Shown in pieces: positions 38,157 through 51,046 of a stretch of DNA of 64,000 nucleotides. The stretch is taken from NCBI GenBank assembly GCA_012295275.1, contig CM022673.1:22476413-22540412 (forward strand). The letters run 5' to 3'. The notes under the pieces are model-generated. The model saw only the letters and a program-made list of their open reading frames with translations, was not told where the DNA came from and did not search any database. Origin of the DNA: Chrysomallon squamiferum. Taxonomy: Eukaryota > Mollusca > Gastropoda > Neomphalida > Peltospiridae. The position numbers and the translations under genes were made by a program. Within the stretch, counting starts at the first letter, position 1. Each line of letters starts with the position of its first letter.

Positions 38157-38231
38157 GATATTTGGTTCCCAACCATCTTGTGTGCGTGTTTTGGATATCA
38201 TCAACGAGAAAAATAATAACAATACAAATAA

Positions 38232-38273
<42 letters not shown>

Positions 38274-39102
38274 GCACACTTGTTTTTAAATCTCTGCGGA
38301 TGCCAAAAATAAAGTGTTGTTTTAAAAAATGTTCGAGGAAACTCTAGCTTTAAAAGAGAATGAAAATGAATACGTGCGTTTTAATTATTTGAAAGAACCA
38401 TTTTCTACTTTCAATTTTTATTCTGAAGTAAGAACTTTATTTCTTAGTTAAAGTGATTCCTGTTAAACAGGTCTATGATAATTATGCTATTCCAATTAAG
38501 ATAAAGCGTTACTATAAGAACAACCATTTGCTCGTCAACTTTAAGAAGCTAATGCCGATAATCATATAGGTTATACGTAAATGTTGAATCAGAACACTGA
38601 AGGAAAATGTCAATATAACCTCACTGGGTCACAATCTGGAGTTGTGTCAAAGGTCAACATCCGGGTAATCCCATCTATTTTTCACCTCCATTGACAGAAG
38701 AGTGGGCTGCATTCATGATGTCTGGGAGATATAAGTAGCCACCTCGAATACTTTGAATCTTTCCTAGAAGTGCCTCTTTTTGGGATAAGTAATCGATTTA
38801 GACCCAGAAACAGATTTCGGAAGTGCTAAGGCCAGGTAAGTGACAAGAAAACACTTGCATTAGCATGAGAGAAGCAGACGATTTACCGAGATATGACCCA
38901 CATTCATCTCCATCTTCTGGTCCAAACCAAAGTTCTTTGATTCCATGAAATGAGTACTCTGTTCTGCAAATGGTTTTACATAAAACTTTTCGAAGATTAT
39001 TATAATTATAAAATTTACTTTATTTGCCTTCATTTCTAAACATCAACAAATTTCTTTTATTGTCTGATTTTTTTTTTTTTTTTTTTTTAAATTGCAGTAG
39101 AA
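35468..39102. other. AT-rich intergenic stretch with probable secernin 5' flank
   Basis: A short tandem duplication near 35795-35835, ATT repeats at about 37838-37866, AAT at about 38108-38155 and TA at about 38235-38270. A TATATATAC element near 37243-37252 could serve a - strand promoter, but nothing ties it to the secernin leader. No coding exon is supported. Confidence 0.5.
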
Positions 39103-39320
39103 ATGAAAATGGTAAATTTACCAGTTGTCAATTTTTTGCGCAAACTGAGTCTAGCTGGTGACACAATGATGAGTGTACACGCACCTGCAAAGAAAAACAT
39201 ATGTAAGAGATTAGAATTGGAAACCACTGGCGTACCATATCTAGAGCAAACAAAGAACTGGTTATTTAATTTAGAATGATTAAATTATGTTTTGAAATAT
39301 TTACCATCATATATATATTC

Positions 39321-39374
<54 letters not shown>

Positions 39375-41607
39375 TTTTCAAATATTTTTGCTTATGATCT
39401 TTGTTGGATGCCCATCCTTTTTTATTGTACGTCTACTCTCTATATATTATATTGATCAGGTTATGTGTAAATGTGCATTAGCTTGAAACAACTTTGAATT
39501 TGTTTACCTCAAAGTATTTTTTCTTCTTTATGTTCTAAATAATTATAACTTTTTGTACAGGAGTTATGCGTTCATGTGAGTATTGTGATTTTATCTTAAT
39601 AAGAAAAGATTAATCATTTTTTATAAATATATGAATATGTATTAGTTACATTTTTAATGTCTCATGACCTATTTCTCCCAGTGTTAATAAAATTTAATTT
39701 GATGTATGTATAAGTGTGTATGTGTGTATATCTATGTAGACTGTGTGTGAAAAGAAAGCTTTATAATGTATTAGATCAGTGATTCAACCTTTTACAATCA
39801 AATCATGGTTAAAGAACATTTGTCTTAAATACCAAATTCAGGTTGCTTGGTTGCCTGGTTAGGTCTGTGTCATTTTAGTATGTTAGAGGATTAGTTAGAG
39901 AAAAGATTACCACATTTAATTACAGAGAAAAAAATTAATTAAATCGTTTCAATTAACAAAATGACTTGACAAAAACATTAAAAGGGAAATCTTTATACTT
40001 TTAAAACAAATTTTATATTTACCATTGTATCATTGTAACATGCATCATTTAAAAGAAAACTCATTTACTTGTCTTCACATGTAGTTTTGACATGTACTAT
40101 GCATTTCCATCATTTAATAAAGCAGTATTACTTGTTCTTCTTAAAGATGAAGGCCTTAAAAATGAATGGCAATTTAAGCATGGCATAGATCTGACAGGGC
40201 AGCTTACAGTTTCACATACTGTTGAAAACATTGCAACAAACTTGCTCTGACCTGCTTTGCTATCTGGAACATTGCCAAAATCTATTAAGAAAATCATATG
40301 GAAATCATGTTTTCAACAGTTGGTTCGTTTTGGACTGGCTATATGATCTTGTTCAGAGTGTATCTTTCTTGTGTTAGTCAACTTATGTGGCAATTGAAAT
40401 GAATATTGTTAATTTTGAGGTAATATTTATGATGACTATGACAGTATATTATTATCAGTATTACAGATACAGATTCTTTGAAATAATATTGGTGTGGAAG
40501 AGCAATCAATAATTAATATGTATGGTAATTGTGAAGAACTACTGTCTGAATAGTGCATACCATGATTCGCTGGACAAAGACACTCTGTTTGTATATATCT
40601 TAGTTCATCCTAATTTTGTAAACAATTGCTTATTTCACAGCTTGCTCAGAAATTTTAACTGTTATAAATGCAGCAAAATATGTTTAATGATTTATTTTTA
40701 TTTCAGTTTAGCTTATATGTAGATGAGCTATGCACTGCATGTTTGTGTAAAACTGTATTTAATACAACTTGAAGATAAGACAATATAAAATATTTAAATA
40801 TAATTTTACAAATTAATATTTTGATTATGATATTCATGATTCACAACTTACAACCATTGCTTTGCTGGTGTAGCTGAGGATTAGCATGTTAGTAAACTGA
40901 TTAGTATTTTACATATGTTTGTATACTATTAATTATGAAAAACTTGATACAGCAAACATTACATTCTTAAGGCCAACAGTTACATAAACAGATTAAAAGT
41001 GGCAAATATTAATTTTAGTTTCATGAACTTAAACATAACATTCTTTTCTGCATATATTTACATTGTTTTGATTGTCATTATTGTTACACACATTATGAGA
41101 TTTAAATATCAATACTTCAAATAAATAAATACTTTTTATTTTAGATGTACATATTTTAAATGATGTTCTAAATATCTGAAATAAACTGATATTGATATAT
41201 ATGTGGGAGATAAAACAAGATTCTGAACCACCAAACCAGCACAATTTTGCAAAGTAATAACACCTCACCATGAAAATAACAGATTTTAGAATTTAAGTAG
41301 ATACTTAAAGCGTATATATATGCCTGTTTTGGCAAACTTAATTAAACATCCAGAGCAACCTTTCATTTAAACACTAAAACAGCTCCATTAACTTGTGTAT
41401 TACTCAGTCTGTTTAATCAGTTTGGTTATAAGCCTGAACACTTGAATAGCTCTTCTCAACAGTTTCTAATTTGCATTAATTTCATAAACTACTGAATAAC
41501 TGGTGATTCATTCTTGCATGGCAGTTTGGTCTTTTACAGGTATTCAGTACTGTGGCTGGCTGCTAGCCTATCGAGCGGCACACACCAACATATACTATAA
41601 AGCAACA
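39103..41607 (+). CDS. Tentative two-exon 5' end of an unrecognised gene
   Basis: Exon 39103-39202 starts with ATG shortly after a poly-T/TTGCAG acceptor and ends at ATAT|GTAAGA (phase 1). Exon 41540-41607 follows a TTTTACAG acceptor, is phase 1 in, and ends ACA|GTATGT (phase 0). Together they encode 56 residues beginning MKMVNLPVVNFLRKLSL and ending YCGWLLAYRAAHTNIYYKAT. Phases match, both splice sites are good, and base composition is richer in CpG and GC than the flanks. I recognise no family. The 3' continuation is not identified; a candidate at 43685-43725 is weak. It could be a spurious pairing. Confidence 0.35.
39317..39372. repeat. (TA)n dinucleotide repeat
   Basis: A pure AT run inside the putative intron 39203-41539. 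Confidence 0.95.
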
Positions 41608-44600
41608 GTATGTTTGAGCACAAATGATCAATTGGTATAGTCTTTTTGAAAACCTGTTAAATTTTTTGTGTAGGCATATGGTTTAGAAACTGAAACCAAA
41701 TGAGATGTTACGTTACATACAGTCAATATGATGTATCATGTTTTTTTTTATTTTATATATACATATACAAATTTACGTATTTATAAATACTTCTGTTTTA
41801 TGTTTTGACATTTTTCTTTATAAATTTTTCTAATAATAGGTATCAGTGATTATGCTTATTACATTTTATTTTCACTTTGACAAGTTCTGCAAAAAACAAA
41901 AATAACAAAGAGAAAAAAACAAAACAAAAAAAATTCCTATTTAAGTAATAAATACTGTAAATAATGTTAAATTTAATATACTTATTTTTTTATCCTTTAA
42001 TGTTGACATTTGATGTGATGCAGCACTTCTGGTGTTTGCTGACTGTGGAATGGTTAGGTTAAACCACTGTAATAACACTGTTGCTGCACCTATGCATAAT
42101 ACAAATTGTCAGCCTGTCACTGACCTTTTACAGCAACTATAGCTACCTGTGTGTCACTTTTTTAGTTCATAATATGTACTTTCAGTTTTTAAGAACAAAT
42201 ATCTTTTTTCCTTCAACATTAAAAAAATAAAAATTAACTTTTCTTTTTTTTTAAATAATTTTTTATCCTTTTAAAAAACAAAACAAAGCAAAACAGCAAC
42301 AAAAACACTATTTATTATGATTACATATGTTTTTGTTGTTATTAAGTTTTGGGGAGTTTTATTTTTTATTTTTTTATTTCATTGGCTTTCAGTGTACTCA
42401 ATGATGCAATGATAAAATATAATTACATTTTTGTACTCGGGTAATATTACTGTTATGATAATTTTGATGATTCAAATTGATGAAAATCAGTTTTAATTAC
42501 AAGACAGTAAAAGCAGACTAACTTTTTTTTTTTTAGTTTAGTGTTTTAAATACTATATGTAGTAAGAATTATAATGTAAAAGCTTTACAAAAATAAAATG
42601 CATTATAACATGAACTTAGTGAAGAAAATGTGTTGTTAAAATCCATGAACAAAATAATAAACAAAATACTTGGTAATGTGCAAGCCACCTATATGTTTAA
42701 AATATCTCAGTATATTAACTAGGATAAGTCATTGTTACATCACAGTTTTACAATGAAGATAACAATTCTTGGCTATGATAAAAACATTAAGTTGATTTAC
42801 AGTTATTTTATGTGTGCTGTATCAAAGCACAAGTGCTCTGTAACACTGAAAACTTTTTTTTTTTCCAGATCAGACCATATTAGATTCACATGTAGGCTCT
42901 TATACTTCAGCATAAACAGATGTCTTGAGATTTAGTGACAGACATAAACAGCTCATAACCAAAATAAATAAACACATGCTTTGCTTTTTAAGCTTACATA
43001 ATCTTTTATATTGTTAGGTATATCCAGGTTGGTTTGGAGTGGAAGAAATTATAACTTTGTTAAGATTGAGAGTGTCAGATATACTTTTAAAAATTATTTT
43101 ATTTTTATTTATATTTCAAAATACATTTATATTCAGAACCTATTAGCATTAACTTTTTTTTGAACAAGATTTACATTTTTAATGACAAATGGTATCATGT
43201 AAAAAAAAGAAGAAAAAAGTTGAACTAAATGCCTAACTATAATTACAGATATTATTATCCAGATTTCAGTGATAAAATAATAGTTCCAGTGTTATGAATT
43301 TTATTAACAATTAATTTGTTTGGTGCTGTTTGAAGAAATTTCAGTTTTTAATGTAACATTCTGAAGCAAGATTGTCTCTTACAAAGCTTATTTGGTAATA
43401 AAAGTCTTACTGTGTGTTGTAGATATTCTAATTCTTTTCTTAACTCTGCAAAGTATATTAACATTGATAAGTTAAGCTAAAATGGCTAAAATCATTCATT
43501 TGCATTACATAATCTTTGAAAATTGATAATTTTCATTTTATTTGTACCACAAAAATAATTTTTATACCATATTAATTAGAGTGAAAAAATTTAGATGATG
43601 AACTACTTTTAAAAGGAATAAATTAGAAAATCTGATATGTTAATCTTTTGGGGTTCATATTTATTTTATTTTTATTTTTAACAGGATGCAGTTTTCGTCA
43701 GCACTGAATTACATTCTCAGTGTTAGTAAAGGCTATATAGTAATAAAAATAATTTGTTGAGAACCCTTTCCTCTTGAGTTCAGGGCTCTAAGCACTTTAC
43801 ATAATTAGAGTATATTAATATAATGAATGGACAAAAACTGAATGGATAATAATAGCAGTTACAAAAGTTGCACTTTGGTGATGTGAATGTAAATGGAACA
43901 GAAGCTGAATTTCACTTGGATAAAATTTAAGAAATGACTTTTCTGAGAATCTGAATGTGGGAGTGGATTTTATGAAGCAAATGTCAAACAAAAGAGAAGA
44001 CTGAATATGGAAATTTGTACTGAATAACATACGTTATTTTATGTATATATATATAGTATTTTTTTTGAAAGTTTAAAATGTTAAAAGCTTAATGTTCCTA
44101 TTAACACTAGCAAAACACACTTGTATCATTATTGGTTCCAATATTATTTCCAAGGCACTGCCACAACTCCAGAAAAATGAAATAAAAAGCTAAATAGTTC
44201 TGAATAAACAGTCACAAATAAGAAGGCTATTTTTAGTTGAGAAACTGAAGTTATGTGACAATACATTTTTCATTTTGTGGGATGGGGGGGTGCATCAGAA
44301 ATAAATAAACTGCTCAAAACCATCACAGATTTTGATGTTTTATTAAACAAGGTGGAGGCACAGTCAGATACATTATACATAATCGGCTCTTATGTCATTT
44401 CAGCCCAGATTTAATCATTTTAATTTTAATTGGTTATATTGACATCTTTTGAAAAGAATGATAGTTTTGCTCACAAAAAAACCATCCATCAATTCAGGAA
44501 GATCTGGTTGCACAGAATCAGCATGTTTGGTCACTTTATGACTTGTGACTGAAACAGCACTGGTGGCCATGATTTAATGAATGGTTCAAGAGAAACATGA

Positions 44601-47600
44601 TTTGGCAAAATTTCTCTCATGGAGAGTGGGTGGTTTGTAGATGTTTTTTTTTTTCTCTTTCTGGTGATATCTATTGCATATTAATTGCTCAGAAATAGTT
44701 AAGAGACTTACATAGGTTTTTCATCAAGGTTTGCTACCACTTTCTGGTGGCAAAACCTTCCATGTTGGATACATAAATGAATCTAAGATACTGAACATGA
44801 GTCTTTGGTTGAGTTTTGTATGAAGAAAGCTTGTGAGTATAAAAAGTAGAATATGAGTAATGTTAGTTTTTGATAAAACCCTTTTTTTCACAATACATGG
44901 TACCATTTATGCATGAAAAACAAAAATCTGTATCAGTATATATATTTCAGTTTGTTGTATTTAACAAGGTAATGAATTACAGAACTAACACAATAGATAA
45001 CATACAGTTCTTTTGGAGCAGGGTTAAATAAAAAAGTTATCCCAATTCTGTGCTTTCAGCAGTTAGAGATTCCCAGGATAAAATTAACCACACTTTCCAA
45101 CATTTCTTCTCCTGTCAGTCCCTATCAGACTGAAAGCTGAATCTTCTAGATAATCTTAAAATGATCCATCGTTGCATATGATTTTTCTCATTTAAATTAG
45201 CTGTGGCCTTCTTTCCTGCTTGTCTGTTTTCACCATGAACCATTCAGTTTGTATTTAATTTATAGCAGTAAATGTCAGCACAACAGCTAGAAATGTGATG
45301 CATAATCACAAGTGATGCATAATGATTCTTTGCAGTATAATATGTAGAGGTACCATGTTATTTTGATTCTGTCATTGACATCACAAAGAAATTATAAACT
45401 TAATATTTAAAATAATAACACTGCTGTATTTAAAAATAACAATCATATGGGTTATGTAAGTATTTGCTGACAGAATCGTGTGTAATTTTGAAGTATCATC
45501 ATGATGAACATGACTAATTTAAATGAATTGTTAAACAATACCATTGGCAAATAGCAGAAGATACCCCACATAAACAGAACAAAAGAGGTGATTTAATAAC
45601 AGGAACAAGACCTTTATGGTGATAATACTGATAACTTAATCTATTAAAATTATTGGATTAACAGATTTTTTATTTTTTAAAAGTAGTATAATTTGATTAG
45701 TTTATTATATTAACAGTTTAGAGATTTAATAAGAAAATAGCAAATATGTGTGTATGTGGAGTAACTTAATGTTTCTTTATTCAACTCTGTTATAAGATAC
45801 CCATTGTTTAAAGTTTTAATATGAAATTAACATTTGTATGTATATAGATTTTTTTTGTAAATAAATTTATATACTGGTTATTACAGCAGACATGTAATGA
45901 TTTTGTAAAGGATTTTTCAAATATTTTATTGCTTGAAAGTTGAATCATATTTTATTGTTCATTTATAATTATCCATATGAACTTTAAAGCTATCTTCACA
46001 GAATTACTAGTTAGCTGTTTTCATAGCTGTTTTTATGATAATTCAATTTTGACAGTCATGTAATTTACAGATGGGTATTTATTTATAGCTGATGGAGTCA
46101 GAATATGAGAATATTCAAAATAAGAGCAATACTGATTATGAAAGCTGTATCATGTAAAGCAATCAATAAAAAGGTGGGGGGGGGGGCAGAAATGCTAACC
46201 ACTTCTGTAATTGTCACTAGGTATTTGCAATTCATAGTGTCTGGGACAGGTTGTTGCAGTTGTTATTGATGTGTATGTTCATCTCAGTCTTTCAGTGTCT
46301 GGTCTGGAGCATATTTGGACATGTGCTGTTATATTTTGCTCTAGTTTGTGTAAAATTTACATATAAACACTCATAGATATGAATTTGTTAACAGCTAAAA
46401 TATATAATTATGCACATACAGAATTCATATTTAGGCTACACGTTTTATTATTATTACATTATTAAACATTAAATATCATGTTAAAAAAGAAAAACTAATA
46501 AAAAATATACTAATACAATAATAATATTAAGATTTATTAACATACTGTGTACAGTGTATTCTTAAAATTACAAATACAATTTTTGCAATATTAAGTGAAG
46601 TTTAAAAAATGAAATTAAAATCTCATTACTAAGTGCCAGTAATAAAGTTGTGGTATATGTCAAATGAATGATTTGTGCTTGAAGTCAAGTTGACCAAACA
46701 AGCCACTTTGTCAGTTTAATTGGTGTTATTTCGTGTACTTAAATTCCCAACAGCAGCTAGAACAAATAAGTTACAGTTTTATGAATAAAAGTTATAAAAT
46801 TTTAGTTACATTGCAGTTTGTTCAGTTCTTAAATATAGATAGCTAAAAAGAAGTAATCGGGATTGGTAGTTCACAAACTAATAGACATAACAGATGGCCT
46901 TTGGAATTGAATTTATTTGCTTTACACATAATAAGAATGAGTAAATAATATGCTAATTTTGTTATTGCACATGATTATATTTTCCTGTACACAGTATATT
47001 TGTAAATTAACTATACCATGCATTTGACTGAGAAGAAAATTTGCTATCTGTTATGCTGGATATTATTTGCATTATTTAATGATATGGAAAAATATAAAAA
47101 AAATTTTTTTTATTCTGTAACAGAGAATGTTTAGCAGCAAGGACAACATCATAATTTTTCATGCTGGTGTAATTTCATTAATAATAAATTTAAAATGTTT
47201 ATCTCTAGATCAGGCATATTTATAATAATCATATTTATAATAGTTTAGGAACAAAAAAGTAAAGATGTTTGCCTTTTTTCTTTTTAAAAAAACAAAACAA
47301 ACAACAACAAAACAGAAAATAAAGAAAACCAAAATGAAAACAGAAAATCCATGTGGTGACTACACACACACACACACATATATGTACACAAATAAATAAT
47401 AATAATAATAATAATAATAATAATCCACTTGGACAAACAATCAAAAGTATTCTATAACCTGAACAAGAAAAAAGAAATCAACCAACAATACCACTAAACA
47501 AAACACTCACCATAACAAATAAGGTAATACGTTTAAATAAATTAATAATTCAGAGGATTTCATTGAAAATCCAAGAACATCATCAATGCAAGTTAAGATG

Positions 47601-48434
47601 GCTTTGATCAGGTGGCCTTGCTATGATAGATTGTTCTGGATTTTATGACCACTGGAATCCTAGAGTAAATAGTCAGATTTTGGAAGCAATTACTTGAATC
47701 TTTACAAGAAGATGGACAATGCCAGAAATTGAACACCATTAAAGTTATGATCCAGTCTGTGTAATTGATTTGCTTTTATCACTGGCAAGAAAGAGATGAA
47801 CTTACGTTTTTGAGACTTTCAGGATCAGGCAAACAAGAGGCTATTGTATTAATATTAATATATATAATTAGAACATTTTCAGATGCTTTGTTTAACAGCT
47901 ATATATTTGTATAAATACTGGTAATACCATATGCTAATGTAGTAAGAAATATCAGACTGTAATTGTATAGAGTACATTTAAATTAATATAGGAATTACAT
48001 ATACAAAATGAAAAGGTCATTATCACATTTTGTTCATGCAATGACTAAGCTAACTTTTAGGCACAACTAATTTTTCAGTCATTCCATGTTTTAAAAACAA
48101 GTTATTTGTAAGGTATTCATTAAGCAAAAAATTGTATTAATTTGTTGCATATGACTGAATCATGCTGTCAGAACATCTGAACTGTACAACTATTGTCATT
48201 ATGACTTGGTATTCTTATAAAGATACTGTGATCTATTGTGTAATGAGAATGCAAAGTGAACAAATCAAAATGATATAAAATAAGATGAAATTAAATTTCA
48301 TATTCTTTAAAACTTTATTTCTAAAAATGATGTTTTGTAATTTATTGAAAGAGCACGCACACGCACACACACACACATTCAAACACATGCACTCAATCAC
48401 TGTATATCTATATATATATATATACTCCCAACCC

Positions 48435-48473
<39 letters not shown>

Positions 48474-48565
48474 TATAGCAGAATATATAAATACACTGTC
48501 TTCTAGAAACTGAATCATAAATAACACTACGTTACGTAGCACAGTAGAAACACAACAGGGAGCAG
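41608..48565. other. Gene-poor AT-rich stretch
   Basis: About 7 kb without a convincing exon on either strand. It contains homopolymer G near 46177-46186, a CA repeat at about 47364-47378, an AAT repeat near 47397-47423, and CA runs at about 48355-48378 and 48438-48473. A possible tiny + exon at 43685-43725 (after TTTTTAACAG) leads into a phase I could not extend. Confidence 0.5.
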
Positions 48566-48950
48566 TAACAGCACAGGATGAGCAAACTTTGTCTTTTTTC
48601 AGAAAGCCTGTTGTGTCTCCATACCTGGTCAACAACTTCTTGCTGTCCTTGTCATACATCTTTGGGATACTGGACAGCTCCTCCTATGCTCGCTTCTGCA
48701 TGGTGTTGGTCAGTAGGCAGTCAGCAACTTCGCTCTCATCCGAGGAATGGATGTGGTGTTTACCTCTCCTGACCACAGTCCCATCCGGTGTAGTAGTCAC
48801 AGTGGCAAGGCACCTTGAATACAAACATCTCCATGGTACCATACTATTCTTGTTACTAATCTGCCGTGCATACCTATATCCATGAAGTATGAGGTCTGCA
48901 CCTGGTTTTCAGCTGTCCAAAATTTCTCCCTTCACAGCCATGATCAAACA
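48566..48950 (-). pseudogene. Decayed FLYWCH-type zinc-finger sequence
   Basis: On the - strand one frame reads MAVKGEILD, stop, KPGADLILHGYRYAR, MVPWRCLYSRCLATVTTTPD, GTVVRRGKHHIHSSDESEVA, then a stop within TMQKRA..EELSS. GYRY...WRC....C.A.V.T.......H.H followed by a charged helix is the FLYWCH pattern, a C2H2 finger common in Mutator-like transposons and a few host regulators. Two in-frame stops mark it as non-functional. The higher GC than the surroundings fits an inserted element. No terminal repeats were identified. Confidence 0.6.
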
Positions 48951-50639
48951 TAACAAACATCATATCTGTACAGTATTTATATAGGTAGTATTTCCTGACT
49001 TCACTGCTCATTAAAGTTAATTTTGTTAATCGCCCCCTCTGTTCTTCATGCCTCTAAATTGGCCTTAATTGCTCACACCAGTTTTCCCATTTCTGGAAGC
49101 AGATTATAACACCTCACCGATTACATAATCTGGAGACTGCCAGTTTTGTGAACAATGGAAATAAGCATTTCTGTCACCAAATTTCATTTTTATCCTAGGC
49201 ATCAGTAATAGAAACATATTTCTTTCTAGACATCATCAGAGATGTTTTCTCTGAGTGGATTTACAGCAGCAATTATTACTAGCCACTGATCAAATATTAA
49301 ACATATGTACCATTGAACAAACATATATTTTCATTCCAGTAAGTCCTAATTGATCTCTAGTGGGGGTTCCTACCATAACATTCAACACAGATGATCCACC
49401 AGCTGCCAGACAAGATGCACGTAACACTGGAGAGTTCCATAATGAAATATTCATAACCATTTCAGAAATGATATACACATAACATGAATACTATAATTTA
49501 CTTAGTAATGGTAGATGAGTGAGTGAGTTTAACTGACAGAACATACTGCTTTTTTCTTTTAATCTTTCTTTCTGGTACTGTGGTATACATCTGTTTTCAC
49601 ATGGATGTTCTAAATGATGATTGATATAGCAGTACTAAGATTTCATGTGGACCATATATGAACTGCAGGTCTGAAGAGGTTCATTTATGTTTTGTTTAGA
49701 ATTTAGCTTATTCAATCATTGTTAGGCAAAACATTTGTGTTTATTTTTCTTTGTAGCATATTTTAGCTGTATTTTAATTATAATGTAAAACTGCTGTTAA
49801 CAGAATATTGGATATTAACAAGTATTTAACTGATATTATATATGTTTTTCACATATCTAGTATATTTGCTTATATAGGTAGTCCTTTATGATTTTGTGTT
49901 TCTGCTAGACTGTCTACCATAGTCATGTATGGAAAATATTAACACTGAAAAAATTACAGCATTAGAAAAAATTCCACCCAGAAAAATAAACACTCTGAAA
50001 ATAAGGAAAAATAACATCCCTTCTACATTTATTTATATGATTTTTGTTCTTTTTCTAATTTTATTGTAATTTTTACTTTGTTTGTTTTTGAATTAAGTTT
50101 TGGAACCAGTTCGTAAGCAAAAACAAATGTATTTATTATGTAAAGGGCCATTTGACAATTAATATTGTCTTTACAAACGTGTATCTGTGTGAAAATGAAA
50201 AAGAAACATTCTGTAACTTCCTGGTAGAAGTGCAATGTGTCAGTATCAGTGTAGCAGTATGTTTGCTTAAAGTCTTTTTGGCTATTTTAAACATTCATGT
50301 ACATTCTTAAAAATTAGTCTTTTGTGTGTGTGTGTGTGTGTGTTTAATTTGGATTTTTAATTTGTTTATAATAATAGTTGGTTACCTTTCTGATGATCTT
50401 AAAGAAGTAGGTGAATATAAAATACATCAAAACCCAAACAAACCCACCAAAACTTTGCTTATTAAATGCAGTTAGAAACAGTGTTATGCTTAAGGTTGTT
50501 TTTTTTGGATAAAAGTAAATATTTATAACAATGTTGTCTTCATCTTCATGATAAATGCTATTAACTGTATTCATATTTTTATACTGTGCTGTTGTTGGTC
50601 ACATAGCTTCAACACATACATAAGCTGTGTACAAGACCA
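48951..50639. other. Intergenic stretch, no gene supported
   Basis: Moderate-GC sequence to about 49480, perhaps more of the inserted element that carries the FLYWCH remnant, then AT-rich sequence with a (TG)n run at about 50323-50343. An open frame at 49290-49478 (-) has unusual small-residue composition but no recognisable motif. Confidence 0.45.
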
Positions 50640-51013
50640 ACAGTGGTCATAGGAATAGGAATAGGAATAGGAGCAAGCTGTTGTGAAGCACGTCTGCGAC
50701 AGGCACACTTTCTGACAGGTCAGCGGGCGTGTCCGTCGCAGAAAAGAGTTTTGGGTAGGGAAAAGAATGGGTTCTCACCACGATTGCAGGACACAAGGGA
50801 GTGTCCAGCATATCGGATCGTAACGAGTCGGTACGGATGTTTTGCAGCCGCAAATTCGCCCCCTGTGATCTCTAGCACAATCTCTCAGCCATCACCGGGT
50901 CCGTGTTGTTTGCCGTCCTGGTTGTTCTGCTCTTGGCTGCTGTGTTGTTTCTTTTTGGCTGCTGTTGTTGTTTCTTTTTGGCTGCTTCCTTCTGGTCCAC
51001 GAAGTCCAAACCT

Positions 51014-51046
<33 letters not shown>

